Source: Punica granatum
Taxonomy: Eukaryota > Streptophyta > Magnoliopsida > Myrtales > Lythraceae
Direction: 5' to 3'
Length of the DNA: 64,000 bases
Assembly: GCF_007655135.1 (NCBI RefSeq)
Contig: NW_022204191.1
Location: forward strand, 1-64,000
In this document: positions 13,348 through 24,400 of the stretch, in pieces
Layout of the letters: every line of letters starts with the position of its first letter
Numbering within the stretch: position 1 is the first letter of the stretch
The notes under the pieces: model-generated
Seen by the model: the letters and a program-made list of their open reading frames with translations, nothing else
Databases searched by the model: none
What the model was told of the DNA's origin: nothing
Program-made: the position numbers and the translations under genes

Positions 13348-15950
13348 GTGCGAGTGTACTTTCTTGCAACGCAAGTTCGCCGAGTCACCTCGCTCGTGTC
13401 TCTTGCAATATTGCCGGGTTTGCAAACCCGTGCGAGTTTAATTTCCTGCATCGCAAGTTCGCTGAGCCACCTTGCTTGTGCCTCTTGCAACCTTGCCGGG
13501 TATGCTAACCCGTGCGAGCTTAATTTCCTGCACCTTAAGTTCGCCGACCCAACTCGTTCGTGCCTCTTGCAACCTTTTCTGGGTCTGCTAACCCGTGCGA
13601 GCTTACTTTCCTGCACCGCAAGTTCGTCGAGCCTCCTCGCTCGTGCCTCTTGCAACCTTATCGGGTCTGCTAACCCGTGCGAGATTACTTTCCTGCATCG
13701 CAAGTTCGCCGAGTCACCTCGCTCGTCTCTCTTGCAACCTTGTCGGGTTTGCTAATCCGTGCGAGATTACTTTCCTGCACCGCAAGTTCGCTAAGCCACC
13801 TCCCTCTTACCTCTTGCAACCTTGTCGAGTTTGCTTATCCTGGCGAGTTTACTTTTTTGCATTGCAAGTTCGCCTAGCCATCTCGCTCGTGCCTCTTGCA
13901 ATCTTGCCGGGTTTGCAAACCCGTGCGAGTTTACTTTCCTGCATCGCAAGTTCGCGGAGCCACCTTGCTCGTGCCTCTTGCAATCTTGCCGGGTTTGCAA
14001 ACCCGTGCGAGTTTACTTTCCTGCATCGCAAGTTCGCTGAGCCACCTTGCTGGTGCCTCTTGCAACCTTGCCGGGTATGCTAACCCGTGCGAGCTTAATT
14101 TCCTGCACCTTAAGTTCGCCGAGCCAACTCGCTCGTGCCTCTTGCAACCTTGCCGGGTCTTCTAACCCGTGCGAGCTTACTTTCCTGCTCCGCAAGTTCG
14201 TCGAGCCTCCTCGCTTGTGCCTCTTGCAACCTTGTCGGGTCTGCTAACCCGAGCGAGCTTACTTTCCTGCACCGCATGTTCTCCGAGCCACCTCGCTCGT
14301 GCCTCTTGCAACCTTGCCGGGTATGCTAACCCGTGCGAGCTTAATTTCCTGCACCTTAAGTTCGCCGAGCCAACTCGCTCGTGCCTCTTGCAACCTTTTC
14401 TGGGTCTGCTAACCCGTGCGAGCTTACTTTCCTGCACCGCAAGTTCGTCGAGCCTCCTCACTCGTGCCTCTTGCAACCTTGTCGGGTCTGCTAACCCGTG
14501 CGAGATTACTTTCCTGCAGCGCAAGTTCGCCGAGCCAACTCGCTCGTGCCTCTTGCAACCTTGCCGGGTCTGCTAACCCGTGCGAGCTTACTTTTCTGCA
14601 CCGCATGTTCTCCGAGCCACCTAGCTTGTGCCTCTTGCAACCTTGACAGGTCTGCTAACCCGTGCGAGTTTACTTTCTTGCAACGCAAGTTCGCCGAGTC
14701 ACCTCGCTCGTGTCTCTTGCAACCTTTTCGGGTTTGCTAATCCGTGCGAGATTACTTTCCTGCACCGCAAGTTCGCTAAGCCACCTCCCTCTTGCCTCTT
14801 GCAACCTTGTCGAGTCTGCTTATCCTAGCGAGTTTACTTTTTTGCATTGCAAGTTCGCTCAGCCATCTCGCTCGTGCCTCTTGCAATCTTGCCGGGTTTG
14901 CAAACCCGTGCGAGTTTACTTTCCTGCATCGCAAGTTCGCTGAGCCACCTTGCTGGTGCCTCTTGCAACCTTGCCGGGTATGCTAACCCGTGCGAGCTTA
15001 ATTTCCTGCACCTTAAGTTCGCCGAGCCAACTCGCTCGTGCCTCTTGCAACCTTGCCGGGTCTTCTAACCCGTGCGAGCTTACTTTCCTGCACCGCAAGT
15101 TCGTCGAGCCTCCTCGCTCGTGCCTCTTGCAACCTTGTCGGGTCTGTTAACCCGAGCGAGCTTACTTTCCTGCACCGCATGTTCTCCGAGCCACCTCGCT
15201 CGTGCCTCTTGCAACCTTGACGGGTCTGCTAACCCGTGCGAGTGTACTTTCTTGCAAAGCAAGTTCGCCGAGTCACCTCGCTCGTGTCTCTTGCAATCTT
15301 GCCGGGTTTGCAAACCCGTGCGAGTTTAATTTCCTGCATCGCAAGTTCGCTGAGCCACCTTGCTTGTGCCTCTTGCAACCTTGCCGGGTATGCTAACCCG
15401 TGCGAGCTTAATTTCCTGCACCTTAAGTTCGCCGAGCCAACTCGCTCGTGCCTCTTTCAACCTTTTCTGGGTCTGCTAACCCGTGCGAGCTTACTTTCCT
15501 GCACCGCAAGTTCGTCGAGCCTCCTCGCTCGTGCCTCTTGCAACCTTGTCGGGTCTGCTAACCCGTGCGAGATTACTTTCCTGCATCGCAAGTTCGCCGA
15601 GCCAACTCGCTCTTGCCTCCTGCAACCTTGCCGGGTCTGCTAACCCGAGCGAGCTTACTTTCCTACACCGCATGTTCTCCGAGCCACCTCGCTCGTGCCT
15701 CTTGCATCCTTGACGGGTCTGCTAACCCGTGCGAGTGTACTTTCTTGCAACGCAAGTTCGCCGAGTCACCTCGCTCGTGTCTCTTGCAATCTTGCCGGGT
15801 TTGCAAACCCGTGCGAGTTTACTTTCCTGCATCGCAAGTTCGCTGAACCACCTTGCTGGTGCCTCTTGCAACCTTGCCGGGTATGCTAACCCGTGCGAGC
15901 TTAATTTCCTGCACCTTAAGTTGCCGAGCCAACTCGCTCGTGCCTCTTGC
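13348..15950 (+). repeat. Higher-order repeat, 29-monomer unit, copy 2
   Basis: Second copy of the 2,380-bp unit that starts at 10968. Correspondence holds to about 15.9 kb; beyond that, single-base gaps in the monomers (near 15920, 16290 and 16400) mark entry into a more degenerate zone. The first 1.3 kb of the window matches the start of both copies at offsets of about 10,802 and 13,182 bp. Confidence 0.8.
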
Positions 15951-16199
15951 AACCTTTTCTGGGTCTGCTAACCCGTGCGAGCTTACTTTCCTGCACCGCA
16001 AGTTCGTCGAGCCTCCTCGCTCGTGCCTCTTGCAACCTTGTCGGGTCTGCTAACCCGTGCGAGATTACTTTCCTGCATCGCAAGTTCGCCGAGCCAACTC
16101 GCTCTGGCCTCTTGCAACCTTGCCGGGTTTGCTAACCCGTGCGAGCTTACTTTCCTACACCGCATGTTCTCCGAGCCACCTCGCTCGTGCCTCTTGCAA

Positions 16200-19100
16200 C
16201 CTTGTCGGGTCTGCTAACCCGTGCGAGTTTACTTTCTTGCAACGCAAGTTCGCCGAGTCACCTCGCTCGTGCCTCTTGCAACTTGCCGGGTTTGCAAACC
16301 CGTGCGAGTTTACTTTCCTGCATCGCAAGTTCGCTGACCACCTTGCTCGTGCCTCTTGCAACCTTGCCGGGTCTGCTAACCCGTGCGAGCTTAATTTCCT
16401 CACCTTAAGTTGCCCGAGCCAACTCGCTCGTGCCTCTTGCAACCTTTTCTGGTCTGCTAACCCGTGCGAGCTTACTTTCCTGCACCGCAAGTTCGTCGAG
16501 CCTCCTCGCTCGTGCCTCTTGCAACCTTGTCGGGTCTGCTAACCCGTGCGAGATTACTTTCCTGCATTGCAAGTTCGCCGAGTCACCTCGCTCGTGTCTC
16601 TTGCAACCTTGTCGGGTTTGCTAATCCGTGCGAGCTTACTTTCCTACATCACAAGTTCGCCGAGCAAACTCGCTCGTGCCTCTTGCAACCTTGTCGGGTG
16701 TTCTAAACCGTGCGAGTTTTATTTTCTTGCAACTCCAGTTCGCCGAGTCCACCTCTCGTGCCTCTTCAACCTTGCCGGGTCTGCTACCCGTGCGAGCTTA
16801 CTTTCCTGCACCTTAAGTTCGCCGTGCACCCTCGCTCGTGTGCCTCTTGCAACCTTGCGGGTCTGCTAACCCGTGGCGAGTTAACTTTCCTCCACCGCAA
16901 GTTCGCCGAGCCACCTCGCTCTTGCCTCTTTCAACCTTGCTGGGTTTGCTAACCCGTACAATTTATTTCCTCCTGCACCTTAAGTTCGCCGAGACTACTT
17001 TCCTGGCACCGCAAGTTCGCTGAGCCACCTCGCTCGTGCCTCTTGCAACCTTGCCGGGTCTGCTACCCGTGCGAGATTACCTTCCTGCAGCCAAGTTCGC
17101 CGAGCCAACTCGCTCGTGCCTCTTGCAACCTTGCCGGGTTTGATCACCCGTGCGAGTTACTTTTCTGCATCGCAAGTTCGGCGGAGCCACCTCGCTCTCC
17201 TCTTGAACTTTGTTGGGTCGGTAACCCTTTCGAGCACACTTTCCTGCACCGCAAGTTCGCCGAGCCACCCTCGCTCGTGCTCTTCTAACCTTGCCGCGTC
17301 TGCTCACCCGTGCGAGTTACTTTCCTGCACCTTAAGTTCGCCGAGCATCCTCGCTTGTGTGTCTTGCAACCTGGCCGGGTCTGCCAACCCGTACGAGTTC
17401 ACTTTCTGCATCGCAAGTTCGCCGAGCCACCTCGCTCGTGCCTCATGCAACCTTGCCAAGTCTACTACTAACCCGTGCCAATTTATTTTCTTGCACCGCA
17501 AGTTCACTGAGCCACCTCGCTCGTGCCTCTTGCAACCTTGCCGGGTTTGCTCACCCGTTCGAGCTTACTTTCCTGCACCGCAAATTCGCCGAGCCAACTC
17601 GCTCGTGCCTCTTGCAACCTTGTCGGGTCTTCTAACCAGTGAGAGTTTATTTTCTTGCACCTCAAGTTCACCGAGCCACCTCGATCGTGCCTCTTGCAAC
17701 CTTGCCAAGTCTGCTAACCTGTGCCAATTTACTTTCTTGCAACGCAAGTTCACTGAGCCACCTCGCTCGTGCCTCTTGCAACCTTGTCGGGTTTGCTCAC
17801 CCATTCGAGCTTACTTTCCTGCACCGCAAGTTCGCAGAGCCAACTCGCTCGTGCCTCTTGCAACCTTGTCAGGTCTGCTAACCAGTGAGAGTTTATTTTC
17901 TTGCACCTCAAGTTCGCCGAGCCACCTCGCTCGTGCATCTTGCAACCTTGCCGGGTCCGCTAACCCGTGCGAGTTAACTTTCCTCCACCGCAAGTTCGCC
18001 GAGCCACCTCGCTCTTGCCTCTTTCAACCTTGCTGGGTTTGCTAACCCGTGCGAGTTTACTTTCCTGCACCTTAAAATCGCCGAGCCTTCTTTCCTCCAC
18101 CGCAAGTTCGCCGAGCCACCTCGCTCGTGCCTCTTGCAACCATGCCGGGTCTGCTAACCCGTGCGAGATTACCTTCCTGCAGCGCAAGTTCGCCGAGCCA
18201 ACTCGCTCGTGCCTCTTGCAACCTTGCCGGGTATGATCACCCGTGCGAGTTTACTTTCTGCAACGCAAGTTCGCGGAGCCACTCGCTCGTCCTCTTGAAA
18301 CTTTGTTGGGTCTGGTAACCCGTGCGAGCGTATTTTCCTACCGCAAGTTCGCCGAGCCCCTCGCTCGTGCTTCTTCTAACCTTGCCTGGTCTGCTCACCC
18401 GTGCGAATTTACTTTCCTTCCTGCCCTAAGTTCGCCGAAACTCCTTGCTTGTGCCTCTTGCAATCTTGCCGGTCTGCTAACCCGTGCAGCTTATTTCCTG
18501 CATCGCAAGTTCGCCGAGCCAACTCGCTCGTGCCTCTTGCAACATTGCCGGGTCTGCTAACCAATGTGAGTTTACTTCTGCACCGGAAGTTTTCCGAGCC
18601 ACCTCGCTCGTGCCTCTTGCAACCTTGCCGGGTCTGCTAACCCGTGCGAGATTACTTTCCTGCAGCGCAAGTTCGCCGAGCCAACGCGCTCGTGCCTCTT
18701 GCAACTTTGCCTGGTCTGGTAACTCGTGCGAACTTCCTTTCCTGTACCGCCAGTTCGCCGAGCCACCTCGCTCGTGCCTCTTGCAACCTTGCCTGGTCTG
18801 CTAACCCGTGCGAGATTACTTTCCTGCACCACAAGTTCGCGGAGCCACCTCCTTCGTGCCTCTTGCAACCTTGCCGGGTCTGCTCACCCGTGCGAGTTTA
18901 CTTTCCTGCACCTTAAGTTCGCCGAGACTCCTCGCTTGTGCCTCTTGCAATCTGCCCGATCTGCTAACCCGTGCAAGCTTATTTTCCTGCATGCAAGTTC
19001 GCCGAGCCAACTCGCTCGTGCCTCTTGCACCATGCCGGGTCTGCTAACCAGTGTGAGTTTACTTTGCTGCACCGAAGTTTTCCGAGCCACCTCGCTCGTG

Positions 19101-19560
19101 CCTCTTGCAACCTTGGCGGGTCTGCTAACCCGTGCGAGATTACTTTCCTGCAGCGCAAGTTCGCCGAGCCAACGCGCTCGTGCCTCTTGCACATTGCCGG
19201 GTCTGCTAACCAGTGTGAGTTTACTTTCTGCAGCAACCGGAAGTTCGCCGAGCCACCTCGCTCGTGCCTCTTGCAACCTGCCTGGTCTGCTAACCCATGC
19301 GAGATTACTTTCCTGCACGCCGCAAGTCGCCCGAGCCAACTCGCTCGTGCCTCTTGCAATTTGCCTGGTCTGCTAACTCGTGCCAACTTCCTTTCTTGCA
19401 CCGCCAGTTCGCCGAGCCTCCTCGCTCGTGTTCTTGCAACCTTGCCGGTCTGCTAACATGTGCAAGATTACTTTCCTGCACCGCAAGTTCGCAGAGCCAC
19501 CGCCTTCGTGCCTCTAGCAACCTTGCCGTCTGCTCCCCGTGCGAGTTTACTTTCCTGAAC
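16200..19560 (+). repeat. Degenerate zone of the satellite
   Basis: Monomers here still share the 82-bp landmarks but carry many one- to four-base insertions and deletions and more substitutions than their neighbours, for example around 16740-16990, 17090-17240, 18240-18500 and 19190-19340. No clean higher-order period is visible. The zone separates the left subfamily (1-16 kb) from the right subfamilies (19.6-38.9 kb) and looks like an older, less homogenised part of the array. Confidence 0.7.
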
Positions 19561-19580
19561 CTTAAGTTCGCCGAGACTCC

Positions 19581-20235
19581 TTGCTTGTGCCTCTTGCAAT
19601 CTTGCCCGATCTGCTAACCCGTGCAAGCTTATTTTCCTGCATTGCAAGTTCGCCGAGCCAACTCGCTCGTGCCTCTTGCAACATTGCCGGGTCTGCTAAC
19701 CAGTGTGAGTTTACTTTGCTGCACCGGAAGTTTTCCGAGCCACCTCGCTCGTGCCTCTTGCAACCTTGGCGGGTCTGCTAACCCGTGCGAGATTACTTTC
19801 CTGCAGCGCAAGTTCGCCGAGCCAACGCGCTCGTGCCTCTTGCAACATTGCCGGGTCTGCTAACCAGTGTGAGTTTACTTTGCTGCACCGGAAGTTTGCC
19901 GAGCCACCTCGCTCGTGCCTCTTGCAACCTTGCTGGGTCTGCTAACCCATGCGAGATTACTTTCCTGCAGCGCAAGTTCGCCGAGCCAACTCGCTCGTGC
20001 TCTTGCAACTTTGCCTGGTCTGCTAACTCGTGCCAACTTCCTTTCTTGCACCGCCAGTTCGCCGAGCCTCCTCGCTCGTGCTTCTTGCAACCTTGCCGGG
20101 TCTGCTAACATGTGCAAGATTACTTTCCTGCACCGCAAGTTCGCAGAGCCACCTCCTTCGTGCCTCTAGCAACCTTGCCGGGTCTGCTCACCCGTGCGAG
20201 TTTACTTTCCTGAACCTTAAGTTCGCCGAGACTCC
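19581..20235 (+). repeat. 8-monomer (655-bp) tandem unit, copy 1
   Basis: Block of eight monomers repeated directly after itself at an offset of 655 bp (19581 with 20236, 19621 with 20276, 19751 with 20406, 19785 with 20440). Its private subtype has cggaagttttccgagcc in place of the usual cgcaagttcgccgagcc and cagtgtgag in place of ccgtgcgag. Confidence 0.85.
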
Positions 20236-20890
20236 TTGCTTGTGCCTCTTGCAATCTTGCCCGATCTGCTAACCCGTGCAAGCTTATTTTCCTGCATTGC
20301 AAGTTCGCCGAGCCAACTCGCTCGTGCCTCTTGCAACATTGCCGGGTCTGCTAACCAGTGTGAGTTTACTTTGCTGCACCGGAAGTTTTCCGAGCCACCT
20401 CGCTCGTGCCTCTTGCAACCTTGGCGGGTCTGCTAACCCGTGCGAGATTACTTTCCTGCAGCGCAAGTTCGCCGAGCCAACGCGCTCGTGCCTCTTGCAA
20501 CATTGCCGGGTCTGCTAACCAGTGTGAGTTTACTTTGCTGCACCGGAAGTTTGCCGAGCCACCTCGCTCGTGCCTCTTGCAACCTTGCTGGGTCTGCTAA
20601 CCCATGCGAGATTACTTTCCTGCAGCGCAAGTTTGCCGAGCCAACTCGCTCGTGCCTCTTGCAACTTTGCCTGGTCTGCTAACTCGTGCCAACTTCCTTT
20701 CTTGCACCGCCAGTTCGCCGAGCCTCCTCGCTCGTGCTTCTTGCAACCTTGCCGGGTCTGCTAACATGTGCAAGATTACTTTCCTGCACCGCAAGTTCGC
20801 AGAGCCACCTCCTTCGTGCCTCTAGCAACCTTGCCGGGTCTGCTCACCCGTGCGAGTTTACTTTCCTGCACCTTAAGTTCGCCGAGCCTC
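20236..20890 (+). repeat. 8-monomer (655-bp) tandem unit, copy 2
   Basis: Second copy of the 655-bp block. The pair differs at only a few places (for example gtttgcc against gttcgcc near 20631), pointing to a recent local duplication. Confidence 0.85.
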
Positions 20891-21450
20891 CTCGCTTGTG
20901 TCTCGTGCAACTTGGCTGGGTCTGCCAACCCGTGCGAGTTCCCTTTCCTACATCCAAGTTCGCCGAGCCACCTCGCTCGTGCCTCATGCAACCTTGCCGA
21001 GTCTGCTAACCTGTGACAGTTTACTTTCCTGCACCGCAAGTTCACTGAGCCACCTCGCTCGTGCCTCTTGCAACCTTGCCGGGTTTGCTCACCCGTGCGA
21101 GCTTACTTTCCTGCATCGCAAGTTCGCCGAGCAAACTCGCTCGTGCCTCTTGCAACCTTGTCGGGTGTTCTAACCAGTGAGAGTTTATTTTCTTGCACCT
21201 CAAGTTCGCCAAGCCACCTCTCTCGTGCCTCATTCAACCTTGCCGGGTATGCTAACCCGTGCGAGCTTACTTTCCTGCACCTTAAGTTCGCCGTGCAACC
21301 TCGCTCGTGCCTCTTGCAACGTTGCCGGGTCTGCTAACCCGTGCGAGTTAACATTCCTCCACCGCAAGTTCGCCGAGCCACCTCGCTCTTGCCTCTTTCA
21401 ACCTTGCTGGGTTTGCTAACCCGTACAAGTTTACTTTCCTGCACATTAAG

Positions 21451-21480
21451 TTCGCCGAGACTACTTTCCTGCACCGCAAG
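21451..21480 (+). repeat. Truncated 30-bp monomer (recurring boundary unit)
   Basis: Two ttcgccgag landmarks are here separated by only 30 bp instead of 82, so 52 bp of a monomer are missing. The same short unit recurs at about 22299, 22983, 29321, 31151, 33145, 35140, 35988 and, in altered form, near 16983, 18070 and 37967. Because it recurs with the same junction (cgagactactttcc), it is an inherited part of the right-hand higher-order unit and not an independent deletion each time. Confidence 0.85.
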
Positions 21481-24400
21481 TTCGCTGAGCCACCTCGCTC
21501 GTGCCTCTTGCAACCTTGCCGGGTCTGCTAACCCGTGCGAGATTACCTTCCTGCAGCGCCAGTTCGCCGAGCCAACTCGCTCGTGCCTCTTGCAACCTTG
21601 CCGGGTTTGATCACCCGTGCGAGTTTACTTTTCTGCATCGCAAGTTCGCGGAGCCACCTCGCTCTCCTCTTGAAACTTTGTTGGGTCTGGTAACCCGTTC
21701 GAGCACACTTTCCTGCACCGCAAGTTCGCCGAGCCACCTCGCTCGTGCTTCTTCTAACCTTGCCGCGTCTGCTCACCCGTGCGAGTTTACTTTCCTGCAC
21801 CTTAAGTTCGCCGAGCATCCTCGCTTGTGTGTCTTGCAACCTGGCCGGGTCTGCCAACCCGTACGAGTTCACTTTCCTGCATCGCAAGTTCGCCGAGCCA
21901 CCTCGCTCGTGCCTCATGCAACCTTGCCAAGTCTACTAACCTGTGCCAATTTACTTTCTTGCACCGCAAGTTCACTGAGCCACCTCGCTCGTGCCTCTTG
22001 CAACCTTGCCGGGTTTGCTCACCCGTTCGAGCTTACTTTCCTGCACCGCAAATTCGCCGAGCCAACTCGCTCGTGCCTCTTGCAACCTTGTCGGGTGTTC
22101 TAACCAGTGAGAGTTTATTTTCTTGCACCTCAAGTTCACCGAGCCACCTCGATCGTGCCTCTTGCAACCTTGCCGGGTCTGCTAACCCGTGCGAGTTAAC
22201 TTTCCTCCACCGCAAGTTCGCCGAGCCACCTCGCTCTTGCCTCTTTCAACCTTGCTGGGTTTACTAACCCGTACGAGTTTACTTTCCTGCACCTTAAGTT
22301 CGCCGAGACTACTTTCCTGCACCGCAAGTTCGCCGAGCCACCTCGCTCGTGCCTCTTGCAACCTTGCCGGGTCTGCTAACCCGTGCGAGATTACCTTCCT
22401 GCAGCGCAAGTTCGCCCAGCCAACTCGCTCATGCCTCTTGCAACCTTGCCGGGTTTGATCACCCGTGCGAGTTTACTTTTCTGCATCGCAAGTTCGCGGA
22501 GCCACTTCGCTCTCCTCTTGAAACTTTGTTGGGTCTGGTAACCCGTTCGAGCACACTTTCCTGCACCGCAAGTTCGCCGAGCCACCACGCTCGTGCTTCT
22601 TCTAACCTTGCCGCGTCTGCTCACCCGTGCGAGTTTACTTTCTTGCACCTTAAGTTCGCCGAGCCTCCTCGCTTGTGTGTCTTGCAACCTGGCCGGGTCT
22701 GCCAACCCGTACGAGTTCACTTTTCTGCATCGCAAGTTCGCCGAGCCACCTCGCACGTGCCTCATGCAACCTTGCCAAGTCTGCTAACATGTGCCAATTT
22801 ACTTTCTTGCACCGCAATTTCACTGAGCCACCTCGCTCGTGCCTCTTGCAACCTTGCCGGGTTTGCTCACCCGTTCGAGCTTACTTTCCTGCACCGCAAG
22901 TTCGCCGAGCCACCTCGCTCTTGCCTCTTTCAACCTTGCTGGGTTTGCTAACCCGTACGAGTTTACTTTCCTGCACCTTAAGTTCGCCGAGACTACTTTC
23001 CTGCACCGCAAGTTCGCCGAGCCACCTCGCTCGTGCCTCTTGCAGCCTTGCCGGGTCTGCTTACCCGTGCGAGATTACCTTCCTGCAGCGCAAGTTCGCC
23101 GAGCCAACTCGCTCGTGCCTCTTGCAACCTTGCCGGGTTTGATCACCCATGCGAGTTTACTTTTCTGCATCGCATGTCCGCGGAGCCACCTCGCTCTCCT
23201 CTTGAAACTTTGTTGGGTCTGGTAACCTGTTCGAGCACGCTTTCCTGCACCGCAAGTTCGCCGAACCACCTCGCTCGTGCTTCTTCTAACCTTGCCGCGT
23301 CTTCTCACCCGTGCGAGTTTACTTTCCTGCACCTTAAGTTCGCTGAGCCTCCTCGCTTGTGTGTCTTGCAACCTGGCCGGGTCTGCCAACCCGTACGATT
23401 TCACTTTCCTGCATCGCAAGTTCGCCGACCCACCTCGCTCGTGCCTCATGCAACCTTGCCAAGTCTGCTAACCTGTGCCAATTTACTTTCATGCACCGCA
23501 AGTTCACTGAGCCACCTCGCTCGTGCCTCTTGAAACCTTGCCGGGTTTGCTCACCCGTTCGAGCATACTTTCCAGCACCGCAAGTTCGCCGAGCCAACTC
23601 GCTCGTGCCTCTTGCAAACCTTGTCGGGTGTTCTAACCAGTGAGAGGTTATTTTCTTGCACCTCAAGTTCACCGAGCCACCTCGCTCGTGCCTCTTGCAA
23701 CATTGCCGGGTCTGCTAACCCGTGCGAGTTTACGTTCTTGCACCGCAAGTTTGCCGAGCCACCTCGCTCGTGCCACTTGAAACCTTGCCCGGTCTGCTAA
23801 CCCGTGCGAGCTTACGTTCGGGTACCGCAAGTTCACCGAGCCACCTCGCTCGTGCCACTTGCAACCTTGCCGGGTCTGCTCACCCGGGCGAGTTTACTTT
23901 CCTGCCCTTAAGTTCGCCGAGCCGCCTCGCTTGTGTCTCTTGCAACCTGCCCGGGTCTGCCAACCCGTGCGAGTTCCCTTTCCTACATCCAAGTTCGCCG
24001 AGCCACCTCGCTCGTGCCTCATGCAACCTTGCCAAGTCTGCTAACCTGTGCCAGTTTACTTTCTTGCACCGCAAGTTCACCGACCCACCACCTCGCTCGT
24101 GCCTCTTGCAACCTTGCCGGGTTTGCTCAACCGTGCGAGCTTACTTTCCTGCACCGCAAGTTCGCCGAGCCAACTCGCTCGTGCCTCTTGCAAAACCTTG
24201 TCGGGTGTTCTAACCAGTGAGAGGTTATTTTCTTGCACCTCAAGTTCACCGAGCCACCTCGCTCGTGCCTCTTGCAACCTTGCCGGGTCTGCTAACCCGT
24301 GCGAGTTTACGTTCTTGCACCGCAAGTTTGCCGAGCCACCTCGCTCGTGCCACTTGAAACCTTGCCCGGTCTGCTAACCCGTGCGAGCTTACGTTCGGGT

